The translations under genes and the position numbers were made by a program. 60,092 nt of DNA from Pirellulales bacterium (lineage in GTDB: Bacteria > Planctomycetota > Planctomycetia > Pirellulales > JACPPG01). The DNA is taken from NCBI GenBank assembly GCA_035546535.1, contig DASZWQ010000064.1:1-60092 (forward strand). The letters run 5' to 3'. Under the pieces are notes generated by a model. The model was not told where the DNA came from. It saw only the letters and a program-made list of their open reading frames with translations, and searched no databases. This document shows positions 1 to 8,611 of this stretch, one piece after another (the first letter of the stretch is position 1; every line of letters begins with the position of its first letter).

Positions 1-68
1 GACCCTTTGCCCGACTAAACCGGAACAAAGTGGTTCATTCTCAGCGATCAATTTGAAGTCGTGCGCGC

Positions 69-239
69 TCATGCTTGAATGCAAGTTGCGTTTGGCCAAC
101 TACTTGAAACAAAATCAAAAAAGTTCAACCGGACAGTACTGTCGGCATGTTTACCATCGTCGAGATATTCGCGCCCCTTAACAATCGCTTCTTCGAGGTT
201 TTTGATGCGTTTAAGTACAGCCTGTTTCTTCGATGGCAT
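69..239 (-). CDS. small hypothetical protein, possibly a truncated remnant
   Basis: This 56-residue reading frame starts MPSKKQAVLKRIKNLEEAI and continues with a charged helical stretch ending near GREYLDDGKHAD. After that the sequence loses this character and runs into an unrelated-looking tail before the stop. The Lys/Glu-rich first 35 residues read like real protein, and the codons are more AT-rich than in neighbouring genes. The abrupt change suggests the 3' part of a longer gene has been lost or frameshifted. No function can be assigned. It may simply be decayed coding DNA. Confidence 0.3.
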   Translation of the reverse strand: MPSKKQAVLKRIKNLEEAIVKGREYLDDGKHADSTVRLNFFDFVSSSWPNATCIQA

Positions 240-400
240 TTGCATTGACTTCCAGCGCTTTCTCGAAAAAGCTGGTCGAAGTTGCAGACACGACCGGTAA
301 GCCCAACAACACAGAGCTGGGACGCTGCCATCCGGCAGGAGCCCTTTTTAGCCTTCGCCCTCCAAATTCTAGGCCTTTCCGCGCTAACAAGCCGGACGGC

Positions 401-1138
401 CTATTTCGCGAATTTAGCGAAAGGATCGACGTTGGCGTCACGGTGCCACTGGTACTCGGTGCCATGGGCGACCCGTTCGGCCGTTTGTTCGCCGTACAGC
501 CGCGCGATCACGGCCAGGGCCATATCCATTCCGGCCGAGACACCCGAACTGGTCACGCGATTGCCGTCCTCGACCCACCGCGCTTCCTTGACCCAATTGA
601 CCTTCGGTCCTTGCTTCTCGGCGAACTGGAAGAATTGCTTGTTCGAAGTCGCGCGGCGGCCGTCGAGCAATCCGGCCTTGGCCAACAGCGCCGAGCCCGA
701 GCAAACGCTCATCACGATCTCCGCCCGCTCGGCGCGATCGCGCAGCCAGGTCAACAGCGGCTCGTTCCCCAACTGCGTGGCGGTGCCGAATCCGCCGGGC
801 ACGAGAATCAAGTCCAGCGGCGGACAATTATCGAACGCGTAATCAGCCACGACCTTCGGCCCTTGCGCGCTTGTGATCGGCCCGGCCTGGTAGCCGACCA
901 TGACGATCTTCACGCGATTACCTACGGCGCCGAACATCTCGACCGGACCATAGACGTCCAACAGCTCGAAGCGCGGATAGAGGACCACGCCGAGCGTGCG
1001 CGTCGGCGCCTGTGCGCCGCCCGTGGACGATTCGTCGCCCGCCCTGGCGGACGCATCGATGCCCGCGAACATTGCGGTAACGATTGTGAGTTGGCCTAGC
1101 CGCCGAGCGGCGCGCGATGGCAGTGCTAGCGTGAGCAT
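401..1138 (-). CDS. exported DJ-1/PfpI family protein
   Basis: This 245-residue protein has a class I glutamine-amidotransferase-like (DJ-1/PfpI) fold. After an N-terminal leader ending near ASARA come the first strand (TLGVVLYPRFELLDVYGP), the oxyanion region LVPGGFGTA and the nucleophile elbow SVCSGS, whose Cys is the expected catalytic residue. It ends with the HGTEYQWHRDA signature seen in isonitrile-hydratase-like members. The leader suggests export, which is unusual for a family that is mostly cytoplasmic. The start has an AGAGGG ribosome site 8 bases upstream. It is transcribed away from the Mla operon. The substrate is unknown; members include proteases, chaperone-like deglycases and hydratases. 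Confidence 0.85.
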   Translation of the reverse strand: MLTLALPSRAARRLGQLTIVTAMFAGIDASARAGDESSTGGAQAPTRTLGVVLYPRFELLDVYGPVEMFGAVGNRVKIVMVGYQAGPITSAQGPKVVADYAFDNCPPLDLILVPGGFGTATQLGNEPLLTWLRDRAERAEIVMSVCSGSALLAKAGLLDGRRATSNKQFFQFAEKQGPKVNWVKEARWVEDGNRVTSSGVSAGMDMALAVIARLYGEQTAERVAHGTEYQWHRDANVDPFAKFAK

Positions 1139-1494
1139 GAGAGTGCCCTCTAGAGGTTTGAAGTGCTGTCAGTAACGACCACGCACGCCAGCCGCTCAAA
1201 TGGTAGCCGATCGAGCGACTCGCGGCCATTAGCTGCAAGCACCGTCGCACAGGAAGCTTGCTGACCCGTCGGAGGCGCGTCAGAACCTCGCTGTGTTACG
1301 CCGCAGGCTGCCAAAACCGCGAACTGTTCGATCGCTTTTGCCGCTCCAAACTGCCGAGTCGCACCAGCCGCCCACGTGTCTGCAGGTGGCCAGTGCTGCG
1401 GGACGAAGTAATCGTAGATGCCTATGATTCTCGTGCCGCGACCGTTCACGCTGCGCTCGCGTTTTCACCTCTCGTTGCGACCCATTCGTCGATC
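1139..1494. other. intergenic region between divergent genes
   Basis: These 356 bases separate the DJ-1 gene (minus) from the MlaE gene (plus) and must hold both promoters. The reading frame of the permease is open back to about 1258, but that extension lacks permease-like sequence. I see no RNA gene, repeat or clear operator here. Confidence 0.4.
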
Positions 1495-2373
1495 ATGACC
1501 CCTGACGCTGTTCAAGCACCGCTCCACCCGAGCGACCGACGCTGGTCCCTGTCCCATGCCGTGGCAGCCTGGATCGCCGACCTGGGCGACATGGTGATCA
1601 CGTGGGTGGCGGCGCTCGGCGACATCATGATCTTTGGTGGCCGGACGTTTTTGTGGCTGGTGTCACGGATGCCGCGGCGCGAAACCCTGTTGCCGAACTT
1701 CTACCAGATCGGCGTGCTCAGCCTGCCGGTCGTCGCCCTGACGGGCACGTTCATCGGTATGGTGCTGGCCGTGCAAAGTTATTCGCAATTCCGCATCGTT
1801 CATTTGGAAACCCGGCTCGGTGCGATCATCAATATGTCGCTGGTCCGCGAGTTGGGCCCGGTGCTGGCCGCCACGATGCTGGCCGGACGGGTCGGTAGCG
1901 CCATGGCTGCCGAGCTAGGCACGATGCGCGTCACCGAGCAGATCGACGCCCTGTCGAGTATGGGCGCGAATCCCGTGCAGTACCTGGTCGTGCCGCGGTT
2001 CATCGGCTGCCTGTTCCTGATCCCCACGCTGACGATCATGGCCGACTTCATGGGCGTGGTCGGCGGCTGGTTCTACAGCACGCAGCTGTTGGGCATCGAC
2101 AATCACCACTACTGGGAAAACGCGCAAGAATTCGTCGGCGCGTTTGACCTCTTCGGCGGCGTTTTCAAGAGCCTGTTCTTCGGCGCCGCCATCGCGCTGA
2201 TCAGTTGCCATCGCGGGTTTCATTGCGATCCGGGGGCCGAAGGGGTGGGCCGCGCGGCTTATAGCGCGTTTGTCAATTCCTTCGTCGTGATCTTGATGCT
2301 CGATTTCTTCCTGGGCATCTTTCTCGACTCGGTTTACTACTTTCTCTGGCCGCAAGGGACGTCGTTGCTGTGA
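1495..2373 (+). CDS. mlaE: MlaE family ABC transporter permease
   Basis: This is the inner-membrane permease of an MCE-type lipid transporter, the family that moves phospholipids between inner and outer membranes. The 292-residue protein has about five hydrophobic helices and family hallmarks: [13 protein letters not shown], the coupling segment [35 protein letters not shown], and the late motif [15 protein letters not shown] chose the ATG at 1495 because the family N-terminus fits there; the frame stays open further upstream, without family-like sequence. It overlaps the ATPase gene by four bases (GTGA), so the two are translationally coupled. Identification is firm; the transport direction cannot be read from sequence. 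Confidence 0.93.
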   Translation: MTPDAVQAPLHPSDRRWSLSHAVAAWIADLGDMVITWVAALGDIMIFGGRTFLWLVSRMPRRETLLPNFYQIGVLSLPVVALTGTFIGMVLAVQSYSQFRIVHLETRLGAIINMSLVRELGPVLAATMLAGRVGSAMAAELGTMRVTEQIDALSSMGANPVQYLVVPRFIGCLFLIPTLTIMADFMGVVGGWFYSTQLLGIDNHHYWENAQEFVGAFDLFGGVFKSLFFGAAIALISCHRGFHCDPGAEGVGRAAYSAFVNSFVVILMLDFFLGIFLDSVYYFLWPQGTSLL

Positions 2374-3218
2374 GCACCTCGCGACCTAAAGACCAGAAAG
2401 CAGCCGACCGCAACCTGGTCGAAGTGCACGATTTGTACGTGCAATTCGGTCGGCAGCGCGTGCTGCGCGGCATCAACCTCGACGTGCCACGCGGGCAGAC
2501 GCTAGGGCTGATCGGCGAAAGCGGTTGCGGCAAGACCGTGCTCCTGAAGACCATTATCGGCCTGGTACATCCCACGCGCGGCGAAGTGCTGTTCGACGGC
2601 GTCAACCTCACCAAGGTCGGCGACCGCGAGCTGACCCGGCAGCGCATCCGTTTCGGGTTTCTGTTTCAACAGGCGGCGCTATTCGACAGCATGAACGTCG
2701 AACAGAACGTCTCCTTCCCACTGCGGCAACACACGAAAAAGACACCCGAAGAGATTCACCAGATCGTCCTCGAACGGCTTGCCGAAGTCGGGTTGCCCAC
2801 GACGGCGCTGGCCAAAAAACCGGCCGAGCTGTCGGGCGGCATGCGCAAACGCGTCGGTCTGGCCCGGGCCCTGGCACTCGATCCCGAGATCATGCTCTAC
2901 GACGAGCCGACCACGGGGCTCGATCCGATCATGAGCGACGTGATCAACGAATTGATCATCCGCACGCGCGAGCGCTATCCCGTGACCAGCATCGTGGTCA
3001 CGCACGACATGCACACGGCGCAGAAGGTGACGGACCGCGTCGTCATGCTCTTTCCGATCGCCCGGCTTGGGTCGGACGATGCCCAGATGATCTACGACGG
3101 GTCGCCGAAAACCCTCGAGACTTGCCCTGACAAGCGCGTCTGGCAATTCGTGCATGGCGAGGCGGGCGAACGCCTCATGGAAATGCGCGAAATGGCCGCC
3201 AGCCGCAACAATAGCTAA
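2370..3218 (+). CDS. mlaF: MlaF family ABC transporter ATP-binding protein
   Basis: This is the cytoplasmic ATPase that drives the adjacent MlaE permease. The 282-residue protein shows Walker A (GESGCGKT) near residue 50, the Q-loop [11 protein letters not shown], the ABC signature [15 protein letters not shown], Walker B ([12 protein letters not shown]) and the H-loop VVTHD. The [10 protein letters not shown] stretch after Walker B is typical of the Mla/Ttg2A branch. It starts with GTG inside the stop codon of mlaE. It is followed 17 bases later by the MCE-domain gene, giving the order mlaE-mlaF-mlaD. No mlaC or mlaB is visible nearby. Confidence 0.95.
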   Translation: MSTSRPKDQKAADRNLVEVHDLYVQFGRQRVLRGINLDVPRGQTLGLIGESGCGKTVLLKTIIGLVHPTRGEVLFDGVNLTKVGDRELTRQRIRFGFLFQQAALFDSMNVEQNVSFPLRQHTKKTPEEIHQIVLERLAEVGLPTTALAKKPAELSGGMRKRVGLARALALDPEIMLYDEPTTGLDPIMSDVINELIIRTRERYPVTSIVVTHDMHTAQKVTDRVVMLFPIARLGSDDAQMIYDGSPKTLETCPDKRVWQFVHGEAGERLMEMREMAASRNNS

Positions 3219-3235
3219 CCCACCAGACGCAAATC

Positions 3236-4393
3236 ATGGACGAAAGAGTCGTACAGTTTCGGGTGGGCGTGATGGTGCTGGCGACGTTCATCATCGCTGG
3301 CATCCTGGTGGTGTTGTTCGGCTCGCTGCCCAACTTCACCACGCCGCGCAACACGGTCTATATCACGTTCCGCCAGGCGCTGGGCGTTTCGCGCGATACC
3401 CCCGTGCGCAAAAGCGGCATCCTCATCGGCCGCGTCACCGACGTCGAGCTGGAAGACTCGGGCGTGCTAATCACGGCGGAAATCAATTCGCACGTGAAGT
3501 TGTACACCAACGAAATCTGCCAGGTCGGCAGCTCGCTCCTGGGGGGCGACGCGGTCATCCAATTCGTCGGCTTCAACGACAAGTTGCCCCGCGAGCCGAT
3601 CGAGAGTGGCAGCCGGATCGTGGGCATTTCGACCGTCGATCCCGCGCAGGCGATCAGCAATCTGGAAGGGACCCTGGCCACGGCCGTGTCGAGCGTGTCG
3701 ACCACGAGTGATGAGATTGGCAAGTTGGCGCATCGCGTGTCGGACCTGTTGGAGAACAACGACGAGCAGATCGTGCGCGTGGTCAACAAGGCGGAACTGG
3801 CGCTGGACCAAATCCGCTTGATTGCCGACAACACGAACGCCGTGATCGGTGACAAGGGCGCACAGGAGAAACTCAAACAGGCACTGAACGACTTGCCGGA
3901 CGTGCTGCGCGACACGCGCGAGGCGGTCAACGGCTTCAAAGTCACGCTGCAGGCAGCGGACCGCAACCTGCAAAACATGGAAGGACTGACCCGGCCGCTA
4001 GGCCAGCGCGGCCCGGAACTGGTCGATACGATCGACCGTACGATGAACAAGCTCGATCGCGTGATGACCGAGCTCGAGCAGTTCAGCACCTCGATCAACG
4101 ATCCCAACGGTTCGCTGGGGCAGTTGATCAATAACCCCGAGCTGTATCAGCGCGTGAGCTCGTCGGTGCAGAACATCGAGAACCTGACGCGGCAGTTGCA
4201 GCCCGTGGTGCGCGACGCCCGGGAGTTCTCGAACAAGATCGCCCGGCATCCCGAGCTGTTGGGCGTGCGCGGCGCCCTCAGCCCGAGCACGGGCGCGAAG
4301 CAAGGGCTGTTCTCACCTTCGTCGACACTGCAACAAGAACAACCCTGGAACAGCCCGACGCCGGTCTGGTCGCCGACGCCGATGCCGCATTAG
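3236..4393 (+). CDS. mlaD: MlaD family protein with MCE domain
   Basis: This is the substrate-binding component of the transporter encoded by the two genes upstream. It has one N-terminal transmembrane helix (residues about 9-31), then an MCE domain (about 38-118) with the typical GILIGRVTDVEL and SLLGGDAVIQF strands. A long helical segment follows, with repeated Asn/Asp/Leu-rich motifs, and then a Pro/Ser-rich tail. At 385 residues it is about twice the length of E. coli MlaD. This suggests the helical part extends the MCE ring into the periplasm, as in longer MCE proteins. The last gene of the operon ends 7 bases before an inverted-repeat element. Confidence 0.9.
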   Translation: MDERVVQFRVGVMVLATFIIAGILVVLFGSLPNFTTPRNTVYITFRQALGVSRDTPVRKSGILIGRVTDVELEDSGVLITAEINSHVKLYTNEICQVGSSLLGGDAVIQFVGFNDKLPREPIESGSRIVGISTVDPAQAISNLEGTLATAVSSVSTTSDEIGKLAHRVSDLLENNDEQIVRVVNKAELALDQIRLIADNTNAVIGDKGAQEKLKQALNDLPDVLRDTREAVNGFKVTLQAADRNLQNMEGLTRPLGQRGPELVDTIDRTMNKLDRVMTELEQFSTSINDPNGSLGQLINNPELYQRVSSSVQNIENLTRQLQPVVRDAREFSNKIARHPELLGVRGALSPSTGAKQGLFSPSSTLQQEQPWNSPTPVWSPTPMPH

Positions 4394-4400
4394 GAGATGT

Positions 4401-4564
4401 TGCACCACGGAGACACGGAGAAAATGCGGAAGTACGAATGCAAAATGATGAGCGGAAGAAATCGGTACCGGCGAACATCTTCCTCTTCGCTCATCAACTA
4501 TCGCTAAGCGCTTCGCCATCCATCGTTTTGCATTTTCTCCGTGCCTCTGTGTCTCCGTGGTGTA
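4401..4564. repeat. inverted-repeat element, CACGGAG family, copy 1
   Basis: Left arm 4403-4427 (CACCACGGAGACACGGAG then AAAATGC) is the reverse complement of right arm 4531-4563, except that the right arm holds one extra ACAGAGGC-like unit. The arms are built from tandem CACRGAG-like units. The element fills the gap between two convergent genes, 7 bases from the mlaD stop and 2 bases from the oxidoreductase stop. It could act as a bidirectional terminator. Related copies lie at 26545-26614 and 53341-53469. Confidence 0.8.
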
Positions 4565-4566
4565 AT

Positions 4567-5670
4567 TCATTTCCACGCCGCCAGCGCGTTCTGTCGGTTC
4601 GCAAGCGGCATGGCGACCGGTCCTTGTTCGACGTGCGAGGCGAAGACGGCCATGATCATTTCGATGGTCGAGCGCGCGTCGTAGGCGCTGCATTTCGGTT
4701 CGCGGTTTTCGCGGATCGCGTCGATCAGGTCCAAAACCGCCACCTTGTTGCCCGCAAGCGCGCTGCCGTCGGCGAGCGGCTCGGGCTGGCCTAGTCCGGC
4801 CGTCGATATGTCTTGCCATGCGCGGCCGCTGCGGCCCGGCGACCAGTTGGGATCGTCGAGGTATTTCACGTTGGGCACGTAGCCAGTTTGAATTTCGATC
4901 AATCCCGCCGAACCGCAGATCAGCAAGCCGAACCGCGACGACTGCCCTCCGCCGCGCACGGAGTTGAAATAAGCGGTGACCCCGTCGGGCATGCCATACG
5001 TGGCGCTCACGCTATTGCCCGCCAGTGGCCCCAATCCCTCGGGCCCCTCCTTCACATCGGCAGGCTGTGCTGGCCGGCCGTCGACCGCCACTGTGCCGAA
5101 GCACCACTGCGGCGCGCCGCCGAAGGTGCAAATCAGGTTCATGATGTGCGAGCCGAGCACGAAGAGATCTTCGCCGCCTCCGCGCTGATCTTCTTTCCCG
5201 CGGCCGCGCAACTCGAGAATCTTGCCAATGCGACCGGCCGCGATCATGTCGCGCACCACGTCGATCTTCGGGCTGTAACGCGTCTGGTGCGCGATCGCCA
5301 GCCGTGTGTGCGTGCGCTCACAGGCGGCGATGATTTCGTCGGATTCGGCCGGCGAGCGGCAAAACGGCTTTTCCATGAAGATGTGGATCCCGCGCTCGGC
5401 GGCCGCCACCGTCATGTCGCGATGCTGATCGACCCAGCGCGGCGCGATCGCCACGATGTCGGGCTTCACCTCGTCGAGCATCTGCCGGTAGTCGGCGTAC
5501 GTGCGGTCGACGCCTAAGCGCTTTGCCGCCGCGGCCAGGCCCATGCGGTCGTCGTCGGCCACCGCCACGACCTTGGTCGCAGGCACCTCGGCCCAGACGG
5601 TGTCGATGGCATGTCCGTAATCGCCGCGACCGGTTCGTCCGATCACCGCAACGCGAAATGTGTCGGGCAT
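4567..5670 (-). CDS. Gfo/Idh/MocA family oxidoreductase
   Basis: This is an NAD(P)-dependent dehydrogenase of the glucose-fructose oxidoreductase family, generally acting on sugars or inositols. The 367-residue protein starts with a Rossmann strand and the glycine-rich segment VAVIGRTGRGDYGH. It also has the nucleotide-domain motif MEKPFCRSP, whose Lys is part of the family EKP motif, and a C-terminal alpha/beta domain. The ATG at 5670 follows a CGGAGG ribosome site, so the 48 extra in-frame codons upstream, overlapping a repeat element, are rejected. There is no signal peptide. Planctomycetes carry dozens of paralogues, so the substrate cannot be inferred. Confidence 0.9.
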   Translation of the reverse strand: MPDTFRVAVIGRTGRGDYGHAIDTVWAEVPATKVVAVADDDRMGLAAAAKRLGVDRTYADYRQMLDEVKPDIVAIAPRWVDQHRDMTVAAAERGIHIFMEKPFCRSPAESDEIIAACERTHTRLAIAHQTRYSPKIDVVRDMIAAGRIGKILELRGRGKEDQRGGGEDLFVLGSHIMNLICTFGGAPQWCFGTVAVDGRPAQPADVKEGPEGLGPLAGNSVSATYGMPDGVTAYFNSVRGGGQSSRFGLLICGSAGLIEIQTGYVPNVKYLDDPNWSPGRSGRAWQDISTAGLGQPEPLADGSALAGNKVAVLDLIDAIRENREPKCSAYDARSTIEMIMAVFASHVEQGPVAMPLANRQNALAAWK

Positions 5671-5768
5671 GATGTTTTCGCCTCCGAGGAGAATTACAAG
5701 GCACGGCCGCGCGACATGTGTGCCACTGGTGGCTTGTCCACAAGTGCCGCGTGGCAAACGGCAATTTC

Positions 5769-6173
5769 GTAGGGTGCTCTGTGAGCACCGAAGTCGAAAC
5801 GGGGTGGTGCGCACAGCGCACCCACCCCTTTCAAGCTGTCATTTTGAATGCTTGTATTACCGCTACCGTTTTCACGTCGCGTAACGCAAAGCCATGATGT
5901 GCAATGTCTTCGTACATGTGGAACGCGATCGAACCGGAGCGAGACGCGTGGACGCGCTCGACGGATCTCGACGCGTTGCGGCGCGCGTCGCGCCACGACG
6001 AAATCGAATTCTCCCATGTTTTCCCGGACGAGAGTGTATCGCAGCGCAACGCATCCTGCGTCCGATCGGTCAACGCGCTTGTGGTCAATGCTCAAACTCC
6101 TGAAAAATCATACACTTGTAGCCGAAGCAGATCCTCGATGACAGCTTGAAAGGGGTGGCACAGCGCACCCTAC
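5769..6173. repeat. composite TAGGGTGC-family inverted-repeat element
   Basis: Outer ends are GTAGGGTGC (5769-5777) and its complement GCACCCTAC (6165-6173). Inside them a perfect 21-base inverted repeat pairs 5822-5842 with 6138-6158. A hairpin of GGTGCGC and GCGCACC lies near 5806-5822. The right terminus overlaps the sulfatase stop codon (6170-6172). The roughly 295-base core carries no recognisable protein; a short frame at 5904-6149 is doubtful. It shares a 20/21-base match with the element at 29445-29506. It resembles a non-autonomous, MITE-like insertion. Confidence 0.75.
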
Positions 6174-7771
6174 TGTTTGGCGCTCTCCGTTTTCATCTCT
6201 TCCACCGGCGGCAGGCAGCGGGCCAGGACGGTGTCGGCGTCTGCGCCGGCCGGCAGATCGTTAGCCGCCGGCGTCACCTCGCGCATGTGCTCGGCGAGTT
6301 TCTCGGTCAGCTGCGCGACGAGCGCAGCACGCTCCGGGCGCGCGGCCAGATTCGTCATTTCGTCGGGATCGGCCTGCATATCAAACAGCCACACCGTCTT
6401 TCCCGGTAACGGGCGGCCGGTCGCGTAGCCATCTTGCCGTTCGCGCCGGCCGGTCGAGTAGACCAGTTTCCACCGATCGGTGCGCACCGCGGCTTCCTCG
6501 TTCTCGGCGTATTCGATGAAGACGCAATCGCGATGCCTATCGGCCGTGCCATCGAGCAACCGCGCGAGCGAGCGCCCTTGGACCGCGTCCGGCATATTGA
6601 CGCCGCATACGTCGAGAATCGTCGGCGCGACGTCGATCAGTTCGACCAATGCCGATGAGACGGTTCCGGCGCGCACGCGCCCCGGCAGCTGCATAACAAG
6701 CGGCACGCGGATGGCTGGCTCGAAGCTGCAATGCTTTTCGAACCGGCCGTGCTGACCAAGCATGTAGCCGTGGTCCCCGGTATAGACGACCAGCGTGTCG
6801 TCGGCATGGCCTGCGGCCGCCAGGGCGTCGAGCACCAGGCCCACGTTCTTGTCGAGGAACTCGACCGACGTGTAATACGCCGCCTCAATCCCTTGCTTCT
6901 CGGCAGAAGTCAGATCGCGGAAGATCGCGGGAATCTGCGCGTCGTCGTCGGCGCCGAGCGGGAAGACTGGCATCTGGGCAGGGTCATGCCTCCCGCGGAA
7001 CTCAACCGGAAAATGAAACGGCGAGTGCGGTTCGTAAAAACTGACCATCAGGAAGAAGGGCTGTTCGCCGGCGGCTTGCAACGCGCGCGCGGCCTCACCG
7101 GCGAAGAACGTCCCTGCCATGTCGGAGTCGTGCGCGGCATACGGGCGGCAAAAGCTGTTCAGCCAGATCCGCGCCGGATCTTGAAATGGTTTCCACGCCG
7201 GCAAAACGGCAACGCCCTCGGGCAGCGGCTCGCGCTTTCGTGTGGCAATCCAGCGCTGATACTCAGGCATGTCGATGCGCGTGTCGAACCCGTGTTTGAG
7301 CGCGCTATTAAAGTGCATCTTGCCGATACTCGTCGTGCGATAGCCGGCATCCCGCAAAATTTCGGCCAGTGTCGTTTCGTTTTCCGATAGTGCCGTCTTC
7401 AGCACCGTCACGCCCACACTGTGCGGATAACGCCCGGTCAAAAACGACTGACGCGAGGCGGTACACACCGGTGCGTTGCAATACGCGCGGGCGAAACGGG
7501 TGCCTTGGGCGGCCAGTTGATCGAGCCGCGGCGTGCGCACCCGTTCGTTTCCATCGGCCCCCATGACGTAGGCCGCATGGTCGTCGGCACAGATCCAGAG
7601 CACGTTCGGCCGCGCGGCAAGGGCCGTCGCGGCGCAGAATGCAACCCACAGAATGGCAAGCAGCGGTGTGCCGACTCTTGCCGACTCGCAGTGCAAGGCC
7701 GCGAAACCAGAAAAGGAGCATCGCCGACTCTGGAACCTGGTCGGCACTGCTTGCGAAATAGGCTCGTGCAT
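6170..7771 (-). CDS. secreted arylsulfatase family protein
   Basis: This is a type I sulfatase that hydrolyses sulfate esters, probably on polysaccharides, after conversion of its active-site Cys to formylglycine. The modification motif is CTASR in PVCTASRQSFLTGRYPH. The N-terminal metal site is present as LWICADDHAAYVMG, and a second metal motif is GDHGYMLGQHG. A hydrophobic signal (LLAILWVAFCAATALA) precedes the mature start ARPNVLW, indicating export. The ATG at 7771 gives 533 residues, but the start is uncertain because upstream in-frame codons and a nearer TTG are possible. The stop codon lies inside a repeat element. No sulfatase-maturase gene is in the window. Confidence 0.92.
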   Translation of the reverse strand: MHEPISQAVPTRFQSRRCSFSGFAALHCESARVGTPLLAILWVAFCAATALAARPNVLWICADDHAAYVMGADGNERVRTPRLDQLAAQGTRFARAYCNAPVCTASRQSFLTGRYPHSVGVTVLKTALSENETTLAEILRDAGYRTTSIGKMHFNSALKHGFDTRIDMPEYQRWIATRKREPLPEGVAVLPAWKPFQDPARIWLNSFCRPYAAHDSDMAGTFFAGEAARALQAAGEQPFFLMVSFYEPHSPFHFPVEFRGRHDPAQMPVFPLGADDDAQIPAIFRDLTSAEKQGIEAAYYTSVEFLDKNVGLVLDALAAAGHADDTLVVYTGDHGYMLGQHGRFEKHCSFEPAIRVPLVMQLPGRVRAGTVSSALVELIDVAPTILDVCGVNMPDAVQGRSLARLLDGTADRHRDCVFIEYAENEEAAVRTDRWKLVYSTGRRERQDGYATGRPLPGKTVWLFDMQADPDEMTNLAARPERAALVAQLTEKLAEHMREVTPAANDLPAGADADTVLARCLPPVEEMKTESAKQ

Positions 7772-7858
7772 GCCCCGATGATAGACTGGCGGCGCGTCGC
7801 GAGCGAGCCGCAGCGGGGCGGCTTGGCCAAACCTCATTCTTGTCGCCACGGGGCCGTC

Positions 7859-8326
7859 ATGAATCTCGAAACGCTCTTCAGCATTGCCGGCGCCATCGCA
7901 CTTCCGGGCTGGCTGCTCTTGATTTTCGTTCCATGGTGGCGGTGGGCCACGCAGCTAATCGCGCCGTTTGTCATTCCGCTCATATTGGCGCTTATGTACG
8001 CGTACCTGATGGTCACGAATCTGGCGAACGGTAACGGAAACTTCCATAGCCTGGCCGGCGTGCGCGGATTGTTCGAAGTCGACGCGCTGCTCCTGGCGGG
8101 TTGGATTCATTACCTCGCGTTCGACTTGTTCATCGGCAGTTGGGAGGTGCGCGACTCGCGCCGCCGCGGCATCTCGCACCTTTTGATCGTGCCGTGCCTG
8201 ATTGGCACGTTCATGCTCGGGCCGATCGGGCTGGCGTTGTATTTCGCGATTCGCGCAGCGATGCGGCGAACCGTCTGGATCGACGACGGCGTTGCTGGGG
8301 CGGGCGAAACCGCCGCGGTAAGCTGA
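7859..8326 (+). CDS. ABA4-like small membrane protein
   Basis: This 155-residue protein has four predicted transmembrane helices and matches the ABA4-like family, named after the plant ABA4 protein of neoxanthin synthesis. Characteristic segments are MNLETLFSIAGAIALPGWLL, an Asn-rich loop before HSLAGVRGLFEVDALLLAG, WIHYLAFDLFIGSWEVRDS and the final helix LGPIGLALYFAIRA. The bacterial function is unknown. It is divergent from the sulfatase. I chose the ATG at 7859 because the family N-terminus begins there; the longer open frame upstream antisense to the sulfatase is a shadow. Confidence 0.85.
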   Translation: MNLETLFSIAGAIALPGWLLLIFVPWWRWATQLIAPFVIPLILALMYAYLMVTNLANGNGNFHSLAGVRGLFEVDALLLAGWIHYLAFDLFIGSWEVRDSRRRGISHLLIVPCLIGTFMLGPIGLALYFAIRAAMRRTVWIDDGVAGAGETAAVS

Positions 8327-8611
8327 GAAAGTTTCGATACGACAGAGAGTCGCCCGGGAAACCCGGGGATTTCGGGCTCCGGCAAACTGTTTGCCTCGCC
8401 ATTCCGCCTCCGCTTATATTAGCGGGATGAGGGGATATGCGCCGGAGCCGGCGCACGTCACTGTCCACTCCGGTCGCAGAGGGCCTGCGCGGCATTTTGC
8501 GACTCCCGCCGTGGCAAGTCGAAACTTGCCGACCGTGGACGCGATCGCCCGGGTCCCTTGATCCGCAACTGCCCGCCGTAACCCATTGAAGCCAACTATT
8601 CGAGGTCGCGG

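Noticed and set aside
233..1099. Long plus-strand frame opposite the DJ-1/PfpI gene
   Set aside because: It is antisense to a well-supported gene, rich in Arg/His/Ala as expected from a shadow, with no domain features.
5904..6149. 81-codon plus-strand frame inside the composite repeat element
   Set aside because: The first two thirds have plausible codon use, but the end runs into the inverted repeat, there is no ribosome site, and no family is recognisable. Not called as a gene.
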